From Ceratodon purpureus (lineage: Eukaryota; Streptophyta; Bryopsida; Pseudoditrichales; Ditrichaceae): 64,000 nucleotides of DNA. The stretch covers positions 55,857,375-55,921,374 of the forward strand of contig CM026426.1 of the NCBI GenBank assembly GCA_014871385.1, read 5' to 3'. The position numbers and the translations under genes were made by a program. The notes under the pieces were generated by a model that worked only from the letters and a program-made list of their open reading frames with translations, was not told the DNA's origin and did not search any database. Of this stretch, positions 13,056-25,448 are shown piece by piece (positions within the stretch are counted from its first letter, which is position 1; each line of letters starts with the position of its first letter).

Positions 13056-15915
13056 TTATTCGGAATCCGAAGAAACAAATCTCTCCAAAGAGGCCTTTAT
13101 AATGTCTAATTGTTTGAGTGGGATCTTCAGCGTTGGATCCTTGCCAAGCCCCCGCTCGTTGACATTTTTTTCAACTTTTGATTTCCAAGCTGTTAGGACT
13201 GCATCGGTACTCTGCCACGACTCGGGTACATCCTTCTCTACTGTCCAACGAAGTCTTCCATCCACATCCCAGCCGGTATAGAATTTCAAAACATCTTCTT
13301 CTCGGGAAATTGGGCGGTAGAACTCTACTTGGAGCGTGTTCGGGAGGTCAGGGTTCGAATTAGGGTCAGTCAAGGCCCGCGCAAGCCAGAAAGGACGATC
13401 GTCTTCATCGCAGGGTCAAAGCGCCAAGAAGTACCCTGCAAAAAGGTCTCGCGCAACACGGAACGACGGTCCTGGGCGATCTCGTTTGTGACCAACAAAG
13501 TGATCATCCTCTGCGAACTCCTCGCGCAAAGTTCCATCTTCCTGAAACTCGTCTTCGACGGAGTAAGCGAGCCGCGTGGATGGCCAAAAACCATGCTCCA
13601 AGGCGGGGACAGCATCAAAGGGGATGGAAAGAGCCTCTTTAACATCGTTCCAATAGTATGAGAGTGGCTCATAGATTCTTCTGGACTCCACTGAATCCGA
13701 AGATAGCCTCTCCCAATGATCTACAAAACCCGACAAGCCTTTAATCACATTAGGCAGGTGCCGCATCTCGCGAGGCGCCACGGCACCAGGAACACCACGG
13801 GGCCATAAAGATCGACCTTCTGAATCCTCCTTCCACAACTTGATGCCACAACCATCTCCTTTTGGCAACCAGTCGTCGTCGTGACAGAAGATTTTATACT
13901 TCATGACTAGGCATCCTGAAGAATCTACATAGAATTTGAACTGATGAGCTTTAGTGTGACCCATTAACGTATCGTCGCCATCAAGCATCCACTCCGCGAT
14001 GAATTTCTTGAAATCTGGGACCTCCCGAATAAGATGCGGAATTGTTGGTACTGCTTCATTTTTCATGAAGGACTTCATGAGGAGAGGAACTGTGGGGAAG
14101 TCCTCTTCCGCAAAGCCATGCTCCATCATCCAAAAAGGGCATCAATATCGTCATGAGTATCGTCTACCAGCATGAAGTTCACGTACGCTTCGCGAAACAC
14201 CCGCTTTGCGAAACACCCGCTTCGCGAAACACCCGCTTCGCGACTAATAGGGACCAGAATGAAAATACAAACCTATTCTTGTTATCGCTGACAGCGTTAT
14301 CCATTTGGACGTTAAGAATGGGAGGCAACGGTTTAGCAGCAACAGGAACCTCAGGAGGAGGGCCAAGAGGATCCAAACACATCTCTGAACCATGCAAAAG
14401 CGCGGCATACAATGAATGAGAAGGATTTGCTTGAAAGAGTTCCCTAGAGGTGGATTTTGGGGGTGACTCAAGGTCCCGAAGGAGCTTCGCAAACGATCCA
14501 ACCATGTAATTAGCGTCGTGTGAGTAAATGTCAAGGCCATAATGGGCATAATGCTGATCCACATGCCCATGAGCAAGCATTCCCATAACATCAAGAGGAA
14601 GCTTCATGAGACCGTCTAAGTCTTTGACCTTGTGGAATAAGGCCGGCGACGCCGTCTTCGAGTGGTCCATCTTGTCATGCATAATTGTAAGAACTTCATG
14701 CGCAGTAGCCTTCAACGTGAATCGATTTAGGTAGTACAAGTCCCTATGCGCCATTGCAGAGTCATTGTGCAGCCTCATTTTCTTAGACCACAACAGGGAC
14801 GCCTGAGATCCTGTTACCGTCAACTTCTTCTGGGACTGGAACTCATCACATTTTGAGCAACGAGCGAAGTTGTCTCCTGCCCGTTTGGCGTAATATTCTG
14901 GATAGCTAAGCCTCCTGATTTTGCTCAAGTTAGAAGCGGACATAGGAGGCAATCCGCAGTCTGCTAAATGCTCATCGAGGTTGGGAATCTTTTCCTTCCA
15001 TTTTAAACTGGAAGGTAGAACTTTAGCTATAACTGCCTCCCCTGAAGGCAGAACACGACTCTTGTGGGGCATGTGGTCGGCATGCCTGTCCAGGATGGCC
15101 CCTAGGACGGCAGTTGCTACCACTATGTGATTTCGAGGTTTACGTAAACCAGTATTACCGTGAAATTGAGCCTCGAAACCAGCAGCAACATACGGGGCAT
15201 TTCTATAGAATGTACTGGAGCGCACTCCCATAATCTTCATCCAGGCGAAGGGGCAAACATCTATGTTCTCCAGAGTCACCACACTCCTCCCCGTTGAATT
15301 CTTGTGGATCTGTCTATGCACGTCGAGTTTTATGTGGTTTCGGAACTGCACTGTGGTCTTGTCGTACATACGTGACCGTAGAGTAGAGATTTTATCTCTG
15401 GGATAGTGTTGGACGCATAGGTGAGCGCAGCACGTGTTTGCCGCAATAGAGTTGATTGATGGTTGGGTCATCAGAGACTCAGCGTGACGTGATATAGGTG
15501 GGGGGGTATTCCTAGAGGAATTATCATACGATCGTGTACGATCACCCAGGGATCGGTTACGCTCAGCAACCCAACGGTTATACACATCACGTTGACTATG
15601 GTGCTCTAGGCTAACTCCATCCAGATAGACGTGGTTGATAGGCCACGTTTTGAAAGGGTAACTCCAATCATCCTCTGATTCTTCTTCGACTAACGAACGT
15701 GATACTTGGACGACGACGACGGAATCACCAAGGGGGTCAGATACCAAGCTGGACCGTGGGTTCTGGATCAAACCCTCTGCAAGTGGGATATTGTCGTCAC
15801 TGTAAATTGTAACAGTCTTGTTTTGCCACAATCTTGAGGGGACAACCACAAAGTCTAGAATCTCTGGGTTTAAGGGAGCTTCAACCGGTACCTCGTCATC
15901 TGAGGAGTAATCCAT
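13056..15915 (-). pseudogene. DUF7869-type transposase-like gene, copy 1 (broken)
   Basis: ATG at 15,915 follows an AG that probably ends a leader intron. An acidic N-terminus (MDYSSDDEVPVE) precedes a Cys/His segment (NTCCAHLCVQHYP), a CSKCDEF zinc-like pair and the conserved core LNVQMDNAVSDNKNRFVFSF. These are the hallmarks of DUF7869 proteins found in many algal, plant and animal mobile elements. Their catalytic role is inferred (transposase-like), not proved. A 16-bp unit near 14,180-14,230 (CTTCGCGAAACACCCG) is present three times here against once in copy 2. The extra 32 bases shift the frame before the VDDTHDDIDALFG block. Further lesions, shared with copy 2, are a TGA after DALFG, a 1-base frameshift, and a TGA after FLAL (13,416-13,418). 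The last part (13,415-13,056) ends normally. Confidence 0.75.
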
Positions 15916-16007
15916 TGTACTTGGAATGCAACAGATCCAATCATATGAGAACATATTTTACTCCTTGATGAAAATTCATTTCCAGTCAGAGACCATCGTC
16001 CAGACAC

Positions 16008-16082
16008 AGTTTAGCTCGAGTCGAGCTAAGCTGCATGGCATCCACAGAGCCGCGCAGTTTAGCTCAAATCGAGCTAAATTGC
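16008..16082. repeat. Two palindromes in the leader region of the copy 1 DUF7869 gene
   Basis: TTTAGCTCGA-G-TCGAGCTAAG and TTTAGCTCAA-A-TCGAGCTAAA occur upstream of the minus-strand start codon, in the inferred leader intron. The matching region of element B has four intact sites, so copy 1 has lost or never gained two and has point changes in the others. Confidence 0.75.
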
Positions 16083-16684
16083 ACTCCGCAAAAAGCGGCG
16101 CTTTAATAGGTCCTCACATCGTCAGAATTCAGAGTCGCGGACTCAGAGTACGCTGACATTTCCGCTCTCAAATGTTTCCGAGTATTAAAGAAAGACACTA
16201 CTAATACACCAAGAATTGCAACACTCGCAAGCATAGAACAACCAAAAATCAATGATACGTGTTAATAATTGAAGAAAACTGAAGAGAAGACGTGCAAGAG
16301 AAACGGCGCAATATAGCTCCTGCCCAGAAAACAACGACCTCCAAGAGAGTGCTGAGAGCTCCTACACGCGAGAGAAGCAAGTGAGTAGAGAAAAGACTTC
16401 GAGCGAGGACGATTCCAGATGTCATTCTCTAACGTGTGACCGTTTTTCATGCCGCTTTCCTTTTGAATATAGGCGGGAATAATGCCGGGCCATTCGTCCC
16501 TCCACATTTGGTGGTGTGAGGGAGCGCGGCAAATATAACAGTCCCTATTCTTGGGCCCTTTTCCTAGTTGCAGAAGCAAAATATTTGGAGCATTAATCGT
16601 ATCAAGTGGGAAGGGTTGGACACGTCATAGCGCCAGACAGAAAGTTGACTTTGAACCCTGAACTTATCCTCTTCCACTAGGGAA

Positions 16685-16765
16685 CAAGGTTCGGTATTCA
16701 TTGTTAAGGGTTTAGGGAATGAGGTCCACGGTTCAGGGTTTAGAGTATAGGGTTTAGGGTTTTAC
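16685..16765. repeat. Interstitial TTTAGGG-like repeats (copy 1)
   Basis: Imperfect GGGTTTAGGGTTT units, including GGGTTTAGAGTATAGGGTTT, resemble the plant telomere repeat. The same tract is at 36,600-36,690 in element B, so it travels with the element. Confidence 0.8.
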
Positions 16766-16869
16766 AGGAACATAAAATTTATAGAACATGGAAGAAAATT
16801 AAAATCCAAAATTGTTTGAATTTAATTGAATTTCGAGAGTAAGGTTCATATAGTGATGCACATTGTTAA

Positions 16870-19800
16870 ACACGGACAGAACTCGATGTACTAGTGGATG
16901 CATATTTTCTCAAATTCAGTATTTAATATGATGTGGGAATTCAAATCATTACATGTGAGATAATGAATAATTCTTGAGATACCTAGGTAGATATATATTT
17001 TTAAATCTACAAATAAATATTTATGTCAAAATTTAGTTTGTTATAATTATCATGTATCTATATTCATGACATATGTTTATTTAGTTCTTTATGTATTTCA
17101 GAGTGTATTCGTTTCGCCATGAATGGTGTAAGTTTATTTATTTTTTTGCTTTTTAGAATATTAATATGTTTATATACACATATCTAATCTATATTTGATT
17201 CAGATTATATACAAAGAGAAGTACTCCTTGAAATTCTGAAATCGGTGAAGTTTTGCTACAATTAGTAATATCATTACGAATCGGTTTTTTATATACGTTG
17301 TTTACATTTTTTGGGCACTTGGTTTTCCTTCTGTTTTTTTATTCTAGGTGTTTGAAATCCTTTTTGAAGTGGACTAGGTAGATCATGCAGAAAAATGATA
17401 TCGAGCCAAAAAAATAATTATGAGAATAAGGAAAATTGTCATGTACAAGCATGTACATAGATACTGCAAATTAAAATTTTCATTTTCATTATGGAATACT
17501 AATTTTAGTTATATCAAAATCACTGAATTGCAATATTAATATTTGTAAGGATTGCGAGTTAAATATTACTGTCACTTTTTTTATTTTTTTAATTGTATGA
17601 ACCTGATTCGGGTAGAGAGAAAGTGAAAATAACTTTTCTTAGGAAGTTACTTTAGAGATAGATAGTGCGGTTCAGTCTCCATATTGTTAATCCCACATGG
17701 TTTGGTAAACCTGCCCTTTCTTACCTTAAGTTGAATTCACCATGATGGCTCCAATAACTCACATGGGATTGGAGAACCATGTCCCTCAGTGTGTACTGTG
17801 AATGGGGTGCGTGGTTGCAAACCCAATGTGAGTTCCAATGAAAACTAAACAGGATAGGGAACTCATTTTTTTTATTTTGATGAAAAGTTTTGGGAATTTT
17901 TTACAATGCTTCAAGTCATGCTTGCAATATGTGAAGTTCGTATTGCATTTTGATTGTATTTGTTTTGGTCTCAATTTTGTCTGTGATACTTTGGTTTGCA
18001 TTATGCATGTGTTTTTTAAAAATGAGAAGAAAATTGGAAAGATATAAATTCTTGAATTTTCATTATTTTAAGACCTCTGAACTAATACAAATCTTAATTT
18101 TGGATGTATGTTATCAAATAATTGTAAATTTGTTTTCAAGACTTCGTTTTAATTAATCTCGAACGGTGTAGTTTTATTTTTGTTTTCGATGTTTAAAATA
18201 TTTAAATGTTCGTGGTAGTTAGCATATGTGTAGATATTTGGATTCATATAAATTTATGAATCTACATAGTTTTTGACTTTTGAACTTCTATGTATCAAAG
18301 ATAGAGAAGTATGTTTTCAATGTGTTTATTATTTTTTAGCCTCTCCATTACTAAATTTATAGTTAACCATGAAAATATTAGAATACAAAATATACAAATA
18401 TGAAAGCATCAAATGAAAGAATTCTTTAATTTAATACTACTATTTTTAATCATCATGTACTTCGTACATATACATTAATATACTTGAATATTCTTTTAAA
18501 ATTTGTATATAGTTTAATATACTTTTTTATTATCGTAGGGTTATTATTCGAATATATAATTGTAAATAAATATATTAGTAGCGTAGTTTACTATAATATA
18601 ATGTTATATTATAGAAAAATCATAATACTAATTTGTACTTTAAGAACATAACGATAACGTTTGCTTAAGTATGATTCTATACTAGAGCATAGTAAATTCA
18701 ATGTCATTGGTAATAGTATATTCATATTTGAGGCCATAGTTTTATTGCTCATAGTGTAATCATATTTGGTGCTAATATATTAACTTCATATATCTTTTTC
18801 GGAATATCATGTCTATCAAATACGTAGAGGTTCCATATTCAACATATTTAACTTATATAAATTTAAAAAACCTCAATTTTTTTTTTTTTTTCTGAAGTCT
18901 TTCAGTAATACATGAATATTAGTTGGGGTACAACATTGATTGATTTGTTTTAGTTTAATACATTTCACATGCTTGTTGAACTAATTTTTATTTATAAGGG
19001 TAAAATATTGTGATTGGCTTTTAGAATTGATTAATGAGAGGACGTAGTTTGTACGTGAGCGGAGAGCGGAGAGCGGTGAGCGGAGATTTGGAGAGCAGAG
19101 AGCACAGAATGGGGGACTGAACCTTGAAATAGATTTTTTTTTGCTAAAAATAAAATATAAAATTAGAAGATTCAAATATTCTCAATATATTTTTAGAAAA
19201 TTACTTATTTTAGTAACTTAATTGATCCTATAACCGTGGACTAATTATAGTATTCTCATTGAATTTGTAGTTCGTTTTTTCTTTTCTTGGTGATTAACTT
19301 TTTGACGCGCACAAATTACTATGCTCCACCTCCCTCTAACTAGTTCAGGCACACATTAATTCCCCTTATCCCCTCACATTTATATGCCAATTACTGCTTA
19401 AAATGTATTCGTATTGAACCTCTTAACAGGGATCAAGTAACCTTTAATATTGTAACATTTTCTTAACAATACTAGAACTCATCCATTCTAGTCTACGTGC
19501 CTTTACTCTTTTTTTTAATTTTATTTTTAATTATCTTGTATTTTGTATTAACTTCCTCTATTCTATCTATTTTGTTAAATGGGACGAAAGAGTCCTTTCA
19601 TTTATTTTTATCTTTCATTTTATTTTTTCTTTCATTTTCTTAATCTCCTTTATATTATTTTCACCCTTAATATTTAATTTTGCTTTTAATTACTTTTATA
19701 TTTTTAATTTCATTTTTTATAAATATTTTTTTTGTTTTTTTTTTCTTCTATATTTTTTTATTTTTTTTAAGTTTTTATAAATTTAATTTTTTTAAATGCT

Positions 19801-19900
19801 AAATGACTTCTGCCCAACCCTCTCCTTTTTCATTAAGTTTAGGAGGATGACAACTTTTGAATGAATGAAAAGCCGATTTTCAAGGGCACCAAGCATCTTC
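16870..19900. other. AT-rich stretch with an inverted module shared with element B
   Basis: This is mostly AT-rich without credible genes; the open frames of 60-70 codons are chance. The exception is about 17,650-17,960, which is the reverse complement of 39,650-39,960 and 40,770-41,090 in element B. That segment has balanced composition and high similarity. The element family is therefore represented here in inverted orientation. Confidence 0.6.
19055..19110. repeat. CGGAGAG heptamer repeats
   Basis: Tandem GCGGAGA/GGAGAGC units lie here, with their reverse complement (CTCTCCG units) at 52,405-52,450. Both flank AT-rich DNA of the element family, in opposite orientations. They may mark the far edge of that AT-rich module. 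Confidence 0.7.
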
Positions 19901-20083
19901 TTTAGGGATATTTAAGATGAAGATTATGGAATGTGTCTTCCTCTTTTGTGTTGGTGTTTTGTGAAGCTCTTTTCCGTAGTGGCGGACAGCGGTTACGGAA
20001 GACGTCAGAGATATTGTTGTTTCACTCGCTGACGATGTTTGCCCATTTCAACCATATGTTGAGGTGGATGACGAAGAGAGGTC

Positions 20084-20446
20084 ATGGCCAATAGCCAAGG
20101 GCATCATTTGACAACGGATGTTGATGTACAATCGGCTGTAAGAGCTGACCCTCTACGTTCAGAGAATTCGGATGATATCATAGTGCTGGAAGAGGACGCA
20201 GATGTGCCTTTGCAACCTCATGCATACTCCAAGGTTGGAAAGATCCTAAGGGGAACCTATTCCAGGGAATCAGTGAATCGGAGGCGGGGAGGTGGGCCAT
20301 TGCTGAAACGTTCATACCAAGGACACTTGCCAAGTGTGGGACCGAAAGTGAACGCGAATGTAGTTTGTCTTGTAGTACAGTCAGAGGCTGGCAGTCCTAC
20401 TGATAGTGTAGTGGGCAACCCTAAACGTGGTAGGATCAAAGATTAG
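20084..20446 (+). CDS. Hypothetical protein, 120 aa
   Basis: ATG at 20,084 opens a frame of 120 codons ending in TAG, with balanced composition after 3 kb of AT-rich DNA. The product starts MANSQGHHLTTD, has an acidic middle (SENSDDIIVLEEDADVPLQP) and a basic part (RRRGGGPLLKRS), and ends PKRGRIKD. It shows no membrane segment and no motif I recognise. It lies just beyond the 3' end of the Mutator-like transposase gene, tail to tail, so it could be an accessory protein of that element or a last exon of something upstream. Existence as a gene is uncertain. Confidence 0.35.
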   Translation: MANSQGHHLTTDVDVQSAVRADPLRSENSDDIIVLEEDADVPLQPHAYSKVGKILRGTYSRESVNRRRGGGPLLKRSYQGHLPSVGPKVNANVVCLVVQSEAGSPTDSVVGNPKRGRIKD

Positions 20447-20689
20447 GGCGTCTAATAACAAGTATATCTTGGCTGTAATAAAGGTTAAATGTCAGGGGTT
20501 TACGAGGTTTATAGTGCACTTGTTCAACATAGATTGTATTGAAATAGAATGCAATTAATGTGAACGACAAAGCCTTTATAATGAAAAAGTCAATACAGCT
20601 TCGGTATTGCTGACTTAGTACATGCGATAGTACTAAAATCATTCACTACGTGATCAATGGCCATAGTGGAAATGGCAGTTCTAAAGAAG

Positions 20690-23600
20690 GAGTGCTACCT
20701 ACTTCTTCGCCAAGGGGTGACGCAAGATTCCACTCTCCAGGTGTAGCTTGACCTTGTTGAAGCTGAAGGTAGGCGCATGGATGAAAAGTTCGGCTTCGGG
20801 ATCACGGTTGCAGACCTTCAATAGTATGTAGTACACGTGTTTACAGTACGTGAACTGAGTCCTGCCTCAAAACATAGTCATCGTCTTCTTGAATGCTGGG
20901 CAAGTGCAACCAGGGTAAGAACTGGTGGTAATCTGGTACCGTGTGATGTGCAGAGCAACGCCCGAGTCGAGCCCAATGATGCAACCGTTGCCCGGCTCAG
21001 GTATCATGGTGACGGAACGGAGGCGCGCTTTGAGGGACTCGGAGGAGCCCATGGAGAGTCGCCACGCCGGATTGAAACGAGTGGCAGTGCGCTTCACCAT
21101 CTTGCCGTCTCTCTTGCCTGGGTAGCGGTCAGCGTTTGCAGGGACTGGCACCGAGCTGAGATTTGCATGGGGCAGGGCAGAGGAGAAGAGGCGTCTTGGG
21201 GAGACCGGCTTCTACAGCGAAAGTTGAAAGCGTGCTGCTTCGAGGGCAAGAATCTCAATGAGTTTCAGGTTAGTACCTAGTTTCACTGGCCAGACCTCTG
21301 GAATGGAGGGCAATTCCTGGTCCTTTGAGTAGTCTTCTACCCATTTGCGCTTAGAACCTTTCACGCAGCGCTCAATATCATTGGAGCAGAAGAAGAACTC
21401 AGTCCTCTCAACTGAATTCCTTCGATAATTAGTCCAAAGCCCAGTTTAGGTCGGTGCAGCGGTGCAATTGGGCCCCCTGACAATTCGCTCAGTGCACTTC
21501 TTTTTCATATCAGCTCTTTGGGCCGAGCAACACTTTGTTGAAGCTTTAAGAAGTCTCGAAATGTGCCACTCCTTCACATTGACCTTGGTTTCTTCAACCG
21601 CGTTGACATGGCGAATGCCGGCCTTGTCCACAGGTGAAGGTAAAGGGGAATCAACTTCCTGGGCAGGAGATTGGGTACCTTCTACCTCGGTGTCTTGTTC
21701 GGAGTCGTCTTCCACAGTGACGGGCATCTGCAAAGGGCGAGCCCTGACGGCACGTCTTGGGCCTCTTGGGCGAGAGAAGTTTGTCTTGTCGGGGCAATGA
21801 GACTCCTCGTCAGCTCCGATGGGAACGTCGGCTTTTCGCTTCTGTGAACCAAACACTTCCGCTCCAGGCATGATAGGCTGACATGTGCAGAACTCTTCCG
21901 CTCCAAGCATATCGAGCATGGGGTCTTCGAGCAGTGTAGAATTTCCCCATTTCTTCGCGTTGCGTTCAGCCATCCAAAGCCTCAGTTCCTTCTTCGATGG
22001 TCCTGTTCCGCCAACGTCACCTTTGAGGAACTGGTAGTAGTTAACAACCGGTAGAAATGCCTGAACAAAATTGTCCACGGTAGCAACGTAGAGGTCGTTA
22101 CCGTTGTTTCCTGAAGCTTGGAGCCACTTGTTATGAACTGTTTTGGCGAGGCTACAGGTCGGCATCTCTGTGAGTTCTTCTTCCGTGAATTTCTGCAGTT
22201 TAGACAGTAGGAGCCGTTAGATTCAACGATTAGAGTTTTGTCAGGTTAGAGATAGGAAAGCAGTATCAAAAACATCAAAGGATAATACAAAAATTATACC
22301 GTGGTCATGAATCCCCCCCACTGGCGGAAGCGGTGGTGCCGGAATGACAGCCACTGATCGAGTTTGATGAGCCCGCTCTCGCCAACGACCCCGGTGGATG
22401 CCCACCAGGCTCGCAACTCGTGGTACAGAGTTTCCGCCTCTGTCATGCAAGTCGCATTCTTGTACTGAGTGCACATCTTCTTGTGCTGTTCCCAGAGTTC
22501 TTCGGGGAAGTGCTTCTGCGTATACGCCACCATGTTTTGTGTCCGGTGGAACAAGTAGACCTCTCCCGGTCCTCCATTGGATCCTCTTTGTTGCCATTGC
22601 CGTATAGGATTCGCACTCCATGCCCATTTGCCTGTGCGTTATCCGCCATGAACCCCTTGAAGTTTGACGCTGCAACGCCATTGATCTCCATGACCAGGTT
22701 CAGGTTTTCCAGAAGACGAGCTGAACCTCCGTGTCCTCGGACTGCATATCGCAACTGGCGATTGTCATCATGCGGCAGTAGGTGGCGTTGTACACATCGC
22801 AGGCCATTGTGGACCATTCTTTCACCCTTCGCACATGGTTGAACATGATCCAGGCGTTCTTGAGATCTCCGCTTGGTTGCATTTGATTGACGAAGTCAAC
22901 ACCACTACCCGGCCGGACTTCCGACATCTTGAAGTTAAAGACTTTGTCATGCAACGCTCCCTGGCCTCGAAACTCATTTTCTTGGACAAACGCCCAGAGA
23001 CTGTTTCCACGGAGCTTGGTGATACCTTCCATGATTCCGTACCTTCTAATGATTTTGAATGTCGCAACTTTGTTGCGGATGTTTGGTGACGCCATGTCTT
23101 TGCATCGATCCAGTACAGGAACCAGCTCCTCCATCGTCAGTTTCCTCGGTGGTGCATCCTCAGGCTGTAGCAAATAGCTCCAGATGAGGTGTTTGCTCGC
23201 CTCCAAGACAACAGCGCTCTTCGTTGCTTTGTTGTTCATCTCTACCTGCTCTTCTATTAAGCTACTAATCTCTGCTTTAGAGTCTCTGTAGTCTCCAACT
23301 TTCATTGGATGATCATGTGTTCTATGTAAATACAAGCTCTAGTATGATTCGCTTTTCCCACTACGTAATAAATCTTAGCCTCGCATGTAGCTACACATGA
23401 TGGAGGTTCTTTACATACCTTGCACACTAGCGTGGAATCAGATGGAGGAGGCTGATCCATGAGAAAAGCTTGGAGGGTACACCCTTCAAACTCAGTCTCG
23501 TTAATCTTAAAGATCTTCGGAACATGCTTCAAGAAGTCACATTCCTTGTTGCTGCAGTGCAGCCATCCGACGCAGGTGGCACTTCAAAAAGACAGTCCAA

Positions 23601-24376
23601 AGTCGTTTTTGATGTTTGTTGTGATTGTCTTGGTCCACAAGTGTCCGTTGTATCATTTGTCCATTCCCTGCATTGACTTCGCGGAGAGCTTAGAGGATCC
23701 TGGAGCAGCTGGGGCAACTCAAAAAGGACCGGACCATCAAACTTCGCAGGCAAGTACTCAACTCTCTCGTGTCTAATAGTGGAGTAGTCTATCTTCTTCA
23801 AAATGTTTTTGGACCCACGCGTCGTTGCAAGCTGTTTAAGGAGCAGAACTATGCTAACTGTGACCTGGGACAATGGAGGAGAGACATTGGAAGGAGGAGC
23901 ATCAGCGTGGACGTGAGGCACCAACTTGACGGGACTGACTTCGTCATCAGAAGAGAGAGATATGACGGACGGAGGAGGAGGTTTCTCTACATCTGAAGTC
24001 TCAGTACCAGGCTCGACTTTGACCTTGACATCACGAGGTAAGGGAGTCTGAATTGTGCAAGTAGAAGAGCGACGGGGGTGAGGATCTCAGTGAATGCAGC
24101 CATCAGAGAATCAGTAAGACCATAGAGTCTATAGGATCCAGGGAAAAGTCTCCACTGCAACATATTGTTCTCATCTCTCACTGAAGGTTGCTTGAGAGTG
24201 TGGATAACCTCGGCAGTAACGTCATCAAAGATCTCTTCCTCTATACTGATGGTATCCTTACAAAAATGAAATCTGAGACTCAGGCAAAGGGAGGACAGTG
24301 TAGCTAGACCATCGTCATCTACGCGAAACCTAAGAGGGATTCCCATGCCTTGGGCATACAAACAGACCATCCCCAT
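20690..24376 (-). pseudogene. Mutator-like (MULE) transposase with SWIM zinc finger, multi-exon, frameshifted
   Basis: The gene runs on the minus strand from 24,376. An N-terminal part (24,376-23,340) precedes the well-conserved block 23,335-22,290. That block holds NKATKSAVVLEASKHLIWSY, CDMQSEDTEVQ, the NFKGFMADNAQANGHGVR motif, and RAWWAST...HHRFRQWGGFM. This is the MULE-type DDE transposase core typical of plant elements. The next segment (22,165-21,446) has SLAKTVHNKWLQASGN and a Ser/Pro-rich linker. The end (21,151-20,690) reads YPGCTCPAFK then YCKHVYYILLKVC, a SWIM finger (CxC...CxH). Two one-base losses break the core. One is in the A-run of FWK-N-L (about 22,715), the other just before LFHRTQNM (about 22,555). 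It is therefore probably inactive. It may be the transposase of the larger element that carries gene A. Confidence 0.75.
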
Positions 24377-24956
24377 GTTCGCAAGGAACTAAATCGTTCT
24401 AGCGGATAGAGGAGGAGAGTGAGTGTACTAGCGAAGCAGTATCGCGAGAGCAAAGTGAGAGGAATGATGCACCGCTGTTGGTCATTTTATTCAAGTTGGA
24501 ATGACCATGTGGACGTCTAGATAATAATTCATTCTGTTAGGTAACGAATGTATGATTAAAGAGAGACGGCGCTAACTAATTAGAATGTAGCATTTTGCAG
24601 GCCCAAATGTACTAGGTAGGAGTTTTTAGAACTACGCATTTAATATTTGAATCGTGGAACCAATTATATTTGATGTGAAGTTTGGTAAGATTAGAGTGAG
24701 CCGTCAGTTGCTTCCATATTTGAAACAAGTTTACAAGTGCTTAATTCAAATCTTTTTTCTTCTTCCAATATAGATTGATCTCATCAGCTTTAATTCAAAT
24801 TGCATTTATTTATAGTATTAATTAATTTAAGTAGGTTAAGCATAAGGTAAATAGTTAGGGCTGAATCAGAGGGGTTGAAGGTTTGGAATATATAAGATAA
24901 AGGGAAATTGAAAGGAGAGCTATATTGTGAGGAGAGTTCTCTCGTTAGTTAGACAC

Positions 24957-25448
24957 ATGAAGGATAGTGGAGGGTCTACTCCCTCCACTTATGTTACTCC
25001 TAAACCGAGAAGAAAACCATGTAAGACAGATTTCACGAATAGGAGAGCGAGAAAGAGGAGAGCATCACGTAAGAAGGTACATTTGAAAGGTGATAACTTG
25101 AGTGCACCCGTGAAGAGGAGAGGAGCGGGTCTACCTGTAGCCTTGAAGTTTTGTAGCATTCGAAAACTCATTCTAAACAGTATAGTTGAGGTAAAGGAAG
25201 AGATCTTGGAAGACAGTGGAGTTGCGAATGAGGAGCACGAGATACCTTGTAGTGGGGTACTACGTGAGGAGCAGATGGAAGATTTAGAAATCAATTGTAG
25301 TCAAAGAGTAGAGTCCCCGCAGCCTTTCTTTGGGAAGAAGGATTCCCGCTCAAGGGAGATGCATTCACAATCAGACGAAGATTGTCTCTCTGAACTCGTA
25401 AGTGTACTACACTGTCTTAGCAAATGCCGTTTGTGTGTGCGTGAATAG
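24957..25448 (+). CDS. Hypothetical basic protein, probable nuclear
   Basis: A 164-codon frame from ATG 24,957 ends in TAG at 25,448. The N-terminal half is very basic (KPRRKPCKTDF, RRARKRRASRKK), like a nuclear localisation signal. The C-terminal half is acidic and Ser-rich (VEVKEEILEDS, SQSDEDCLSELV) and ends in a Cys pair (CRLCVRE). No family is recognised. It is divergent from the MULE transposase with about 580 bp between the two starts, an arrangement typical of second proteins of Mutator-type elements. The frame is intact. Confidence 0.4.
   Translation: MKDSGGSTPSTYVTPKPRRKPCKTDFTNRRARKRRASRKKVHLKGDNLSAPVKRRGAGLPVALKFCSIRKLILNSIVEVKEEILEDSGVANEEHEIPCSGVLREEQMEDLEINCSQRVESPQPFFGKKDSRSREMHSQSDEDCLSELVSVLHCLSKCRLCVRE

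Larger units (their letters stand above)
12076..16870. mobile_element. Partial copy ('copy 1') of the palindrome-bearing large DNA element
   Basis: This stretch is collinear with the left quarter of element B (31,936-36,790). Its left edge, CCATATTCGTTATTTTGGGA, matches the terminal inverted repeat of element B. It contains the subterminal palindromes, the DUF7869-type gene and the TTTAGGG-like tract. Similarity fades near 16,870, after which AT-rich DNA of other origin or orientation follows. No right terminus is visible. It inserted into the gypsy remnant, since pol RNase H is cut exactly at its edge. Confidence 0.75.

Noticed and set aside
13178-13661. Plus-strand frames opposite the DUF7869 gene (also at 33,030-33,513)
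   Set aside because: Shadows of the real minus-strand coding sequence.
16685-16765. Chromosome end
   Set aside because: The TTTAGGG-like units are few, imperfect, internal and repeated at the same place in another element copy.
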